Origin: Flavobacteriales bacterium UBA7690
Lineage (GTDB): Bacteria > Bacteroidota > Bacteroidia > Flavobacteriales_F > PHOS-HE28
Direction of reading: 5' to 3'
Length of the DNA stretch: 16,660 nt
Assembly: GCA_002482775.1 (NCBI GenBank)
Contig: DLGQ01000099.1
Coordinates: forward strand, 20,640 to 37,299
A model generated the notes under the pieces. It did not search any database, had not been told where the DNA came from, and saw only the letters and a program-made list of their open reading frames with translations. The position numbers were made by a program, and so were the translations under genes. Numbering within the stretch: the stretch's first letter is position 1; the number at the start of each line of letters is the position of its first letter. Below are positions 6,701 to 12,721 of the stretch, in pieces.

Positions 6701-8975
6701 CGTTACCGTGCAAGTTCAAACAGGACCGTTCGCCGGATGTGATGGGTTCGCCGGTTTCTGCTTGAACGATCCCCCGGACCAATTGATCGGCTCGTTGAGC
6801 TGTGATCCCGACGGGAACGGAAGTTGGTTCAATCCGATCGGTGCACCGCACTCAGGAACATTCGTCCCAGCAACGGACATCGAAGGAGTTTACCGCTACG
6901 TGGTGCCTGCCATCGGCAGTTGCCCGTCGGACACGGCTTTCGTTACCGTGCAGGTGCGCGAACCCGCCAACGCCGGACAAGATGCCCAGGTCTCCATCTG
7001 CTCCACCGATGCTCCCGTGGATCTCTTCACATTCCTTGGGCCCAACGCTCAAACAGGAGGTACTTGGTCGCGTAACGACTTGCCGTTCTCGGGGATCTAC
7101 AACCCGGCAGTGGATGCACCGGGACAGTATCGTTACCGCGTGAACGGACAAGCCCCGTGCTCTGCCGACTTCGCCTTCATCACCGTCACCGAGCCGCTCG
7201 CAGCTGAAGCAGGTACATCCGCCAGTGTGGATGTGTGCTCCGATGCAACGCCGTTCAACATGCGCGACCTGCTCGGTGGATTGCCCCAACAAGGGGGTGC
7301 ATGGTCCGCCCCTGGAGGGGCAGCGCACGGGCAGACCTTCGACCCCGCGGTGGATGTGGAAGGCGATTACCGTTACCTGATCACGGGCGCCACGCCTTGT
7401 GCCAACGATACGGCCTACCTCACCGTGAACTTGTTCGCAGCGCCGAACGCGGGTGAAGATGCCACCATCGAAGCTTGTGCGACACAGACCGCAGTGGCTC
7501 TTTTCGCCGCTTTGGGCGATGGAGCTCAGACCGGTGGGGTATGGACTGACCTCGACATGTCCGGCGCGTTGACCGGTGATGTGTTTAACCCGTCAGTAGC
7601 CGGGAACGGTACGTGGGACTTCCAATATGCCATTCTAGCCACCGCGCCGTGTACCAATGCGGTCAGTTTCATCACGGTCAACGTGGGGTCCGGTGCCAGT
7701 GCGGGTGAAGACAATACGCTTACCATCTGTGGTGGCGAAACCAATTACCGCTTGCTCAATGCACTTGCTGGCGATCCCGACGTAGGCGGCACATGGACCG
7801 ACCTGGCAGGGACAGGTGCGTTGCTGCCCGGTGATACCACGATCGATGCGAGCATTCTCCCGGTCGGCGGGCAATCGGCGTTCGTTTATACCGTGGAAGA
7901 TGCCGGCTGTGGCAATGTGCAAGCCACCGTGCTGATCACCACCGTGGCGTATCCCGACCCGGGCACCGCCGCGCCGTTGGTGGTCTGTTCTTCCGATGAG
8001 CCCATCGACATGTTCGCTCAGCTCGGTGGAACCCCACAAGCAGGAGGGATCTGGGAAGGGCCCGCTGGGGTCTTCGATGGAACGTTCGATCCGGCTTCCG
8101 GTGCCGATGGTTTCTATGCTTACAGCATCACTGGGAATGATTTCTGCTCGGACTCCTCTGCTGTGTTCCAGATCACGGTGAATGATCCGCCCAACGCTGG
8201 TGCGAACGGACAGGTGGTACTGTGCGATACGCTCACGGCCTATCCGCTGATCACCGGTCTGAACGGTACGCCCGACGCGAGCGGCGTGTGGACCGATGTG
8301 AACGGTGCCGGTGGCCTGAGCGGTGCTGTACTGAACACGACCGGCATTGAACCCGGGGAGCATGACTTCCGGTATGTGGTGAGCGCTGAAGGCTGCGCGG
8401 ATGCATCGTCCCTGTTGAAGGTGGAAGTGGTTTCCGCGCCTGAAGCGGTGGACATCTCCACGGTGTGCAACGAACAGGACCGCACCTATGTGGTCACATT
8501 CACCATCCAAGGCGGCGATCAAGCCACGTATGAAGTGGTGGGTGCAACTGGCACGCTTAGCGACAACGCTCCTTACATCTTCACGACCGATCCCGTGGTG
8601 GTGAGCCAACCTTTTGTGGCCATGGTGCGTGATGCGAACGCATGCGGCGAGTTCCGGGTGGAAACCACCAGCCCATGCTCGTTCGATAACGAGGTGTTCG
8701 TGCCCGAGTCCTTCTCGCCCAACGGTGATGGGGTGAACGAGACCTTCCGGATCCCGGGAATAGAAGGGTTCCCCAACAACACGATCACCATTTTCAACCG
8801 CTGGGGTGCCCAGGTGTACGATGCCGCCGGGTACGACAACAACAGCGTGGTCTGGGATGGCTCCTCACCGGATGCACTGCTGCCCGGTAGCGCCGCCACA
8901 GGCACCTACTTCTACGTGTTGGAACTGGGTACTTCCGCAGAACCGCTCACAGGTTTCATTCAATTGGTACGATGA
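714..8975 (+). CDS. Giant T9SS type B surface protein: CUB-like domain, 30 Ig/PKD-like repeats, CHU_C sorting domain
   Basis: About 2753 residues. I prefer the GTG at 714 because it gives a normal signal peptide: basic FVRRLRLS, a hydrophobic run through GVALMLVLACMG, and likely cleavage after SHA. The ATG at 603 would bury this peptide 40 residues in; the ATG at 768 would remove its basic end. From the GTG: a CUB-like domain at about 42-156 (CSGTFYDSGG, NLVIHDGP), 30 tandem repeats at about 158-2574, one more beta domain, and from about 2662 a CHU_C/gliding-motility type B sorting domain (FSPNGDGVNETFRIPGI, FNRWGAQVY, GTYFYVLEL, ending FIQLVR). Family knowledge says such domains direct passage across the outer membrane by T9SS. 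Each repeat carries two cysteines, and no catalytic domain is visible, so an adhesin or filament-like surface protein is the best inference. It overlaps the next gene by four bases. A role in gliding, as for SprB, is possible but unproven. Confidence 0.9.
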   Translation: MTLPLFVRRLRLSFGVALMLVLACMGNISHAQTFLMADGANWETCSGTFYDSGGAGGNYGNSENMTATLCPPGGAGSGPMSSIEFVSWNVDLTGLLDNLVIHDGPTAASPVLATGSALNSLQGQSFMASGPSGCLTFVWTSDLLLTGGGWAATITTGPDAGGNGTTTVCANAAAFNLFTLLTGSPEAGGTWSFGGAPTSGTFTPGVSAAGVYTYTIAAVAPCVDASATVTVAVIAPPNAGSNSTRSVCSSAAPFDLFAALGGSPAGGGAWTGPAGTPVTSTFTPGTSPQGVYTYTVLGTPPCANAAATVTVTVVAAPNPGTNAITSACSNSASFSMITRLGGTPQAGGTWVGPAGAHGPTFVPGTDVAGNYVYTVSGSAPCTAASATLSIAVQTAPNAGTNGSTTVCSTDANFLLFGLLGGTPDGGGTWTAPGGAAFPGTFIPGTSAPGVYTYTVAGTAPCANATATVTVSVNTAPNAGTNATVSRCSNNAAFNLFAQLGGTPAPGGTWVGPSGASNGTFTPGTSTPGAYTYTVIGTAPCANATAVVTVNITQAPNAGTNGTRSTCATDAPFTLFNSLGGTPDAGGTWTAPGGGVSNGTFTPGTSAPGAYTYTVTGTAPCANATATVTVSVVAPPNPGTNGSTTVCSNGPTVNLFTLLGGSPAAGGTWTRPNGTAHTGSLDPATDPAGTYTYTVAGTAPCSAASSTVQVAKVTAPNAGTDGSITVCSTMAPFQLFTVLGGTPSGSGTWRTPTNAAFNGTFTPGTTAAGTYKYIVLGTTPCVNDTAFVTVIVNQAPNAGSNATVTVCSNQAAFTLISRLGGTPNAGGTWTGPDGLAFAGTYTPGTSAPGAYTYTVAGVSPCLAASAVVAITEQRQPVAGSNGSFSSCTTDGPVDLFDELGGTPDGGGVWTAPGGATVSGVFLPGTSVQGIYTYTLAATAPCTSASATVTATVNQAPDAGDDATVSICPDATPVNLFAALDGTPDAGGTWTDDDATGQLSAGIFTPTGLPAGDYDFTYTVTGNGQCGDASATVRVTIVAALDAGTNGTLTVCGSNNLVDLFTGLGGTPQPGGAWSELSGTGALTGQFFNATLVPAGTYSFRYDLSGSASCMADNAQVNVTVVAQRRPGTNGSTTVCSNSGSFNLFPLLGGNPQPGGTWSPGTGQYDPSTNNPGVFTYTLTGTTPCPNATATVTVAEVAAPIAGNSASTTVCSNDGTFNMTLRLGGSPQPGSWSFGGNPHSNLFTPGVDLPGVYVYTVLGISPCGSAIATLTVNVNNAPNAGANADTTVCANGQSFSLFSLLSGGAQPGGVWTGPGGPHTGFYEPTSDTPGDYFYTVTGLSPCATDVAVVTVSESDVPNAGISAPLVVCSNGSSVNLITALGGTPSPTGSWTGPAPSTAAFNGVFIPGTTTPGTYTYTVQGTAPCPNATATVTVSLSTPPNAGTSRSIIACSSAAAFALVDSLGGTPMLNGTWTTPPPVGPTSGVFNPLTSVPGIYTYTVPGTAPCANAVATVTVTVNQRANAGNDANLSVCSSGGAQDMFLLLGPQAQTGGVWTVQATGASHGSSFLPNSDVSGVYVYMVPGRPGCVSDQALVSVTLNQAPNAGFNGLITVCDDNTAFQLVNVLNGSPQLNGTWTDPTPAAHTGIFVPGTNQAGVYTYTVLGAAPCPNAQAQVTVFQNERPYAGENGVASVCSNNPPFSLFSRLTNNPDAGGSWTGPSGPVGNIFDPATSQPGTYQYRIQGAAPCASDSATVTVFVNPAPNAGISTVAQICSSSGPVDLLSLLGGTPGTTGAWSFGGNTHGPQFDPLTDISGPYVYTAVGTSPCVNAVSQVQITLVAAPSAGSNGSIAACIGDPAVQLASGLVGTWTAGGTWTDDDNTGALSGGILNGTSLAPGSYEFTYTVAGSGPCPTTTAVVTVAIAADLDAGEDNSITVCENEVFALFPRLGGTPQPGGSWIDRDGSGALIGGVFNGPQVPDNSTWNFDYVLPALGSCESDTATVTVQVQTGPFAGCDGFAGFCLNDPPDQLIGSLSCDPDGNGSWFNPIGAPHSGTFVPATDIEGVYRYVVPAIGSCPSDTAFVTVQVREPANAGQDAQVSICSTDAPVDLFTFLGPNAQTGGTWSRNDLPFSGIYNPAVDAPGQYRYRVNGQAPCSADFAFITVTEPLAAEAGTSASVDVCSDATPFNMRDLLGGLPQQGGAWSAPGGAAHGQTFDPAVDVEGDYRYLITGATPCANDTAYLTVNLFAAPNAGEDATIEACATQTAVALFAALGDGAQTGGVWTDLDMSGALTGDVFNPSVAGNGTWDFQYAILATAPCTNAVSFITVNVGSGASAGEDNTLTICGGETNYRLLNALAGDPDVGGTWTDLAGTGALLPGDTTIDASILPVGGQSAFVYTVEDAGCGNVQATVLITTVAYPDPGTAAPLVVCSSDEPIDMFAQLGGTPQAGGIWEGPAGVFDGTFDPASGADGFYAYSITGNDFCSDSSAVFQITVNDPPNAGANGQVVLCDTLTAYPLITGLNGTPDASGVWTDVNGAGGLSGAVLNTTGIEPGEHDFRYVVSAEGCADASSLLKVEVVSAPEAVDISTVCNEQDRTYVVTFTIQGGDQATYEVVGATGTLSDNAPYIFTTDPVVVSQPFVAMVRDANACGEFRVETTSPCSFDNEVFVPESFSPNGDGVNETFRIPGIEGFPNNTITIFNRWGAQVYDAAGYDNNSVVWDGSSPDALLPGSAATGTYFYVLELGTSAEPLTGFIQLVR
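3573..4076 (+). repeat. Long-form repeat pair, units 11-12
   Basis: Two 84-residue long-form units in tandem. Unit 11 contains GGTWTDDDATGQLSAGIF; unit 12 opens with ALDAG and contains GGTPQPGGAW. The pair has the same length (168 residues) and the same distinguishing marks in the same order as units 22-23, which suggests that a two-unit block was copied within the gene. Confidence 0.7.
6219..6722 (+). repeat. Long-form repeat pair, units 22-23
   Basis: Second copy of the two-unit block. Unit 22 contains GGTWTDDDNTGALSGGIL, close to unit 11; unit 23 opens with DLDAG and contains GGTPQPGGSW, close to unit 12. Both units are 84 residues, as in the first pair. Outside these marks the pairs have drifted, so the copying was not recent. 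A third long-form pair (units 27-28, 7440-7949) is less similar. Confidence 0.65.
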
Positions 8976-9901
8976 TCCGCAACACCACCATAGCAGGCTT
9001 GCTCTTAGCAGCCACCTTGCTGGTCACGGGTCGCACCTGGGCCCAGCAGGATCCGTTGTACAGCCAGTACATGTTCAACACGCTGGCGTTCAATCCAGCG
9101 TATGCCGGTAGCGCGGATGTCTTCACCGTAATGGCCTTGTCCCGACACCAATGGGTGGGCTTCGATGGCGCACCGGCCACGCAGACCGTGTTAGCACATT
9201 CGCCGCTGAAAGCACAGAACCTCGCACTTGGCTTCTCGGCGATCAACGACAAGATCGGCCCGTCGCGCCAGACCGCCGCCTATGCCGACTTCGCCTATCG
9301 CATCCGTACGGGAGAGGATACACGCCTTTCCTTCGGATTGAAGGGTGGCATCAACATGTACCAAGCGGATCTGGCCAAGCTCAGCACCGTGGAAGTGGAT
9401 CCTTCCAACGTGAACACCGCGAGCCAGCTGCTGCCCAACTTCGGCTTCGGTCTCTACTGGCACAGCCCGCGCTATTATGTCGGTGTTTCAGCCCCCAAAC
9501 TCTTGGAGAACGAGTTCGATGCCGTGAACGCTACGGCCGTGGTACAGTCTTCCGAAGCGCGCCACTACTTCCTGATCGCAGGTTACGTGATGGACCTTTC
9601 GCGCGATATCAAATTCAAGCCTTCGTTCATGTTCCGCACGGTGGAAGGGGCGCCCCTCTCGTTGGATGTGAATGCGAATTTCCTCCTGCGCGAACGCATC
9701 TGGTTCGGCGCCATGTACCGCTTGGGTAACGCGTTCGGCGTGATGGCGCAGTACCAATTGAACGATCAGTTGCGCGCCGGTTATGCGTTCGACCTCACCA
9801 CCACACGCATGGGTGCCTACAACGCGGGTACGCACGAGATCATGCTGAGCTATGACTTCCGCTTCCTGAAGGGCCGTACCATTTCACCCCGCTATTTCTA
9901 A
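8972..9901 (+). CDS. PorP/SprF family outer membrane protein, partner of the giant surface protein
   Basis: A 309-residue protein with a signal peptide (hydrophobic AGLLLAATLLVTG, cleavage near TWAQ). The mature N-terminus carries the family signature QDPLYSQYMFNTLAFNPAYA, then RHQWVGFDGAP and HSPLK; the C-terminus has GTHEIML and the typical SPRYF ending. Its ATG overlaps the stop of the giant gene (ATGA at 8972-8975), so translation is probably coupled. In Flavobacterium johnsoniae the family member SprF, encoded just downstream of the giant adhesin SprB, is needed for SprB to reach the surface. By position and family this protein is inferred to do the same for the upstream gene, as an outer-membrane barrel working with the T9SS translocon. 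No truncation or missing signature is seen. The family call is near certain; the cargo assignment is an inference from gene order. Confidence 0.95.
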   Translation: MIRNTTIAGLLLAATLLVTGRTWAQQDPLYSQYMFNTLAFNPAYAGSADVFTVMALSRHQWVGFDGAPATQTVLAHSPLKAQNLALGFSAINDKIGPSRQTAAYADFAYRIRTGEDTRLSFGLKGGINMYQADLAKLSTVEVDPSNVNTASQLLPNFGFGLYWHSPRYYVGVSAPKLLENEFDAVNATAVVQSSEARHYFLIAGYVMDLSRDIKFKPSFMFRTVEGAPLSLDVNANFLLRERIWFGAMYRLGNAFGVMAQYQLNDQLRAGYAFDLTTTRMGAYNAGTHEIMLSYDFRFLKGRTISPRYF

Positions 9902-9904
9902 GCC

Positions 9905-12106
9905 ATGGTACGCCGCATCATCAGCTTACTGCTGCCGCTTTTCATAAGCGTTCTGGCGATGGCCCAGGGCAACGCCGACGCATACATCAACGAAGCCGAC
10001 CGCCATTTCCAGCAGATGGCCTATGCACGCGCCATCGAAGGCTATACCACCGCTACGGAGCTTGGTGCTGTGAACGAGCACGTGACGAAACGCCTGGCCG
10101 AATGCTATATGCGGTTGGGCAGGAGCGATGAGGCCGAGAAGTGGTACGCCATGGTGGTGAAGTTCTTGAACCGTGAACCCAAGGACCTCTTCTATTACGC
10201 CGAAGCCCTCAAGAGCAATGGCAAATACGCCGAGGCCGAGGAGTGGATGGACCGCTACCTCGCCACCCTGAACGACGGAGGGGAGAAGGCACGTAGCAAC
10301 ATCAGCGGCTTCGCACGCAAGTTCACAGCCGACATGGATCGCTTCACAGTGCGCTCCGTTGGCATCAATACCCCGTTCTCCGACTTCGGTGCTACTTGGT
10401 TGGGGGATGACAAAGTGGTCTTCTCTTCTGCGCGTAACGCGACAGTTGGTGTGGAACGCAGAGCAGCGTGGAACGATCAACCGTTCTTGGACATGTTCGT
10501 GGCGAACGCTGGTCCGGCCGGGGATCTCACCAACGTGCGCCCGCTCTCTGGCCAGGTGAATTCGAAGTTGCACGAAGGACCCGCTACGGCTAGCGCGGAT
10601 GGTAGTGTGATCTGGTTCACCCGTAACGGGTACTTCAATGGCCGTACACAAAAGAGCACGACAGGCATCAATCGATTAGCCATCTACAAGGCGTACGACA
10701 AGGGCGGAAGCTGGGGCGATGTGGAACAGTTCCTCTACAACAACAGCGAGATCTCCGTGGGCCACCCTGCTCTTGCGCCGGATGGGAAGCGCATCTTCTT
10801 CGTGAGCGATATGCCCGGGGGATACGGCGGCACGGACATCTACATGTGCTTGGATCAAGGAGGCCAGTGGGGCGAGCCGGTGAACCTCGGATCCGCGATC
10901 AACACCGCGCAGAACGAAGTGTTCCCGTTCGTGGGTACGGACAATACGCTCTACTTCTCCAGCAATGGTCATCCCGGTCTTGGCGGGTTGGACATCCATG
11001 CAGCCAAATATCTCGGACTGGATGAGTATGGATCGCCCATGAACGTTGGTGCTCCGGTGAACGGAACGTTGGACGATTTCGCCTTCATCATCGACAAGAG
11101 CGGCAAACGCGGATATTTCTCCAGGGACCGCCCCGGTGGTGTTGGCGATGATGACATCTACACCTTCGAGATGACCGGACCGTTGGAGCAACGCTTCCTC
11201 GTAACGGGACTCGTGATCGACGAGGATAACGGATCGCCATTGATCGATCTCGAGGTACGCCTGTTGAACAAGGATGGCTCCCTCGTGGGTACCACCACCA
11301 CCGATGCGCGTGGTGAGTATTCCTTCCCAGTTGAGAAGAACAAGGAGTACAAGTTGAAGGTGGAAATGAAGGGGCGCTACCCAGGCATCCAACACTTGAG
11401 CACCGAACGGATCGAAGAACAACAGATCGTCACCCGCGACATCCACATGGTGCCCGATGCCGGTATCTGGCTGCGTGGGACCACACGCTACAAGGATAGA
11501 CCAGGGTTCTTGGCGGGTGTGAAGATCACCGTGGTGAACATGAGCAGCTTCTTCTCCGAAAGCTCCTCCACCGGAGAGAGCGGCGACTTCAATATGCGCC
11601 TGCAGAGCAACGAGGAGTTCGAAGTGCTCCTGGAGAAGGAAGGCTACTACAGCATCAGCGTGCCGGTATCCACCATCGGAATGAAGGCCGGCCTGATCGA
11701 TCTTGGAGAAGCAAGAGAACTCAGTTTCGAGCCCATCGATCTCGGTTCACCCTTGCCGTTCAAATACGTGCGTTGGCCCAAGGGCGAAGTGAAACTGGAC
11801 CCGATCGCGCGCACCGAACTGGATGCCTTCGCCGATCGCCTTAACGTGAATTCCGCACTGAAGGTGGAGATCGGTGTACACAGCGATGCCCGCGATGGGG
11901 CAGATGCCGCCCGCTTGGATCAACGCCGCGCAGAAGCGATCGTGGACTACCTCGTCACCCGTGCCGTGAAGCGTGATCGGATCACCGCGAAGGGCTATGG
12001 CTTCTCACGCCTGAAGAACCACTGTGCTCCCGGTATTTCCTGCACCGAAGAGGAACATGCGGAGAACCGCCGGGTGGAGTTCACCGTGCTCGAGATCCTC
12101 CCCTAA
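9905..12106 (+). CDS. PorE-like OmpA family protein (TPR, PD40 propeller, two CRD-like domains, OmpA domain)
   Basis: A 733-residue periplasmic protein. Signal peptide at 1-20 (IISLLLPLFISVLAMA, then Q). TPR-like helices at about 25-140 (HFQQMAYARAIEGY, YAEAEEWMDRYL). A PD40/WD40-like propeller at about 160-420 with blades such as PDGKRIFFVSDMPGGYGGTD, TLYFSSNGHPGLGGLD and KRGYFSRDRPGGVGDDDIY. Carboxypeptidase-regulatory-like sandwiches at about 431-510 and 519-590. An OmpA domain at about 612-733 with HSDARDG, LDQRRAEAIVDYL and ENRRVEF; Asp661 and Arg675 occupy the expected peptidoglycan-contact positions. The domain order matches PorE of the Porphyromonas gingivalis T9SS, with a second CRD-like domain in addition. 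There is no lipobox cysteine. It starts three bases after the PorP/SprF stop, so it is the third gene of the cassette. The inferred role is to tether the secretion or surface assembly to the cell wall. Confidence 0.92.
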   Translation: MVRRIISLLLPLFISVLAMAQGNADAYINEADRHFQQMAYARAIEGYTTATELGAVNEHVTKRLAECYMRLGRSDEAEKWYAMVVKFLNREPKDLFYYAEALKSNGKYAEAEEWMDRYLATLNDGGEKARSNISGFARKFTADMDRFTVRSVGINTPFSDFGATWLGDDKVVFSSARNATVGVERRAAWNDQPFLDMFVANAGPAGDLTNVRPLSGQVNSKLHEGPATASADGSVIWFTRNGYFNGRTQKSTTGINRLAIYKAYDKGGSWGDVEQFLYNNSEISVGHPALAPDGKRIFFVSDMPGGYGGTDIYMCLDQGGQWGEPVNLGSAINTAQNEVFPFVGTDNTLYFSSNGHPGLGGLDIHAAKYLGLDEYGSPMNVGAPVNGTLDDFAFIIDKSGKRGYFSRDRPGGVGDDDIYTFEMTGPLEQRFLVTGLVIDEDNGSPLIDLEVRLLNKDGSLVGTTTTDARGEYSFPVEKNKEYKLKVEMKGRYPGIQHLSTERIEEQQIVTRDIHMVPDAGIWLRGTTRYKDRPGFLAGVKITVVNMSSFFSESSSTGESGDFNMRLQSNEEFEVLLEKEGYYSISVPVSTIGMKAGLIDLGEARELSFEPIDLGSPLPFKYVRWPKGEVKLDPIARTELDAFADRLNVNSALKVEIGVHSDARDGADAARLDQRRAEAIVDYLVTRAVKRDRITAKGYGFSRLKNHCAPGISCTEEEHAENRRVEFTVLEILP

Positions 12107-12711
12107 AGGGCTTTGAAAACGTACTCCTGTGCGCTGAAATGCGCGAGCGTGCGCGGCAAGGCGTAACGCAATCGATCCTCTGCTTTGAGGCTGTCGTGGA
12201 AGACGACGATCGAGCCTGGTCTGGCATGACCGATCACGTTCTGCAGACAGGATTCGCCATCCAGCCTGGTGTCGAAGTCGGCACTGAGGACATCCCACAT
12301 TACCACATCGAAGCGTTCTCGCATCGCAGATGATTGCCGCTTCGTGATGCTGCCATACGGGGGACGGAAGAAGCGCGAACCCGTCAATGCTTGGCAACGG
12401 AGCACACTGCGCAGATAGCTGAATGTTCCGGTACGTCGCCCGCGGGGATGGTCCCACGTATGGTTTCCGATGGTGTGTCCTTCGTGCCGGATGCGCTGCA
12501 GCAGTTCCGGGTTGGCAGCGCAGTTCCGACCGATGCAGAAGAACGTGGCCTTGGCGTTGTACGTGGCCAGTTGATCCAACACCCAAGGTGTCACCTCGGG
12601 TATCGGCCCGTCATCGAAGGTGAGGTAGAGTTCCTTCTCCTGCGTATCCACGCTCCACCGGAACCCGGGCATCAATAGACGCAGGATCCGCGGGATGCGG
12701 GTGGGGTACAT
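12103..12711 (-). CDS. Polysaccharide deacetylase (NodB homology domain, carbohydrate esterase family 4)
   Basis: A 202-residue protein that is nearly all catalytic domain. The metal-dependent NodB motifs are complete: TFDDGP at 31-36 (general base Asp33, metal ligand Asp34), HTWDH at 84-88 (metal His84 and His88), RPPYG at 116-120, WDVLSADFD at 139-147 and VVFHDS at 169-174. It should remove acetyl groups from N-acetylated sugars of peptidoglycan or another glycan; the sequence does not decide which. There is no clear signal peptide: the N-terminus MYPTRIPRILRLLMPGFRW is basic and only weakly hydrophobic, so it is cytoplasmic or loosely membrane-held. It lies 10 bases after the DUF2723 gene, and the two are probably co-transcribed. 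Its TAG stop shares four bases with the TAA stop of the convergent OmpA gene. Confidence 0.93.
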   Translation of the reverse strand: MYPTRIPRILRLLMPGFRWSVDTQEKELYLTFDDGPIPEVTPWVLDQLATYNAKATFFCIGRNCAANPELLQRIRHEGHTIGNHTWDHPRGRRTGTFSYLRSVLRCQALTGSRFFRPPYGSITKRQSSAMRERFDVVMWDVLSADFDTRLDGESCLQNVIGHARPGSIVVFHDSLKAEDRLRYALPRTLAHFSAQEYVFKAL

Positions 12712-12721
12712 GGCCCTGACC

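Larger units (their letters stand above)
1185..8435 (+). repeat. 30 tandem protein-level repeats of 75-86 residues
   Basis: By hand I count 30 units. Each starts near P-N-A-G-[TS]-N, has a first Cys in a TVC-like strand, an F-x-L-[FI]-x-x-L-G-G-[TS]-P block, GG-[TV]-W, then G-x-[YF]-x-Y-[TR]-[VL], a second Cys in APC, and ends A-x-V-T-V. Two subtypes occur. The common short form has a G-T-F-x-P-G-T-x-x-x-G-x-Y turn. A longer form (units 11, 12, 22, 23, 27, 28, 30) instead has D-D-D-x-[TS]-G-x-L-[ST]-x-G-x-[FL]-x and is about 84 residues. The register and the two cysteines hold in every unit, which argues for a chain of disulfide-stapled beta-sandwich domains. At DNA level the units are diverged with many silent changes, so this is not a recent expansion. 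Confidence 0.92.

Noticed and set aside
1185..8435. CRISPR-like or DNA satellite array
   Set aside because: The repeat is in the protein. DNA units are about 240 bases, diverged by many silent changes, lie in one continuous reading frame, and there are no short identical repeats with unique spacers.
1572..8609. Long open frames on the - strand across the giant gene (about 260 to 330 codons each)
   Set aside because: They mirror the + strand repeat coding, are rich in Arg/His/Gly with no recognisable domain or signal, and arise because the GC-rich repeats rarely form stop codons in the opposite frame.
12103..12711. Deacetylase as part of the surface-protein cassette
   Set aside because: It is on the opposite strand and follows the DUF2723 gene by 10 bases, so it belongs to that transcript.
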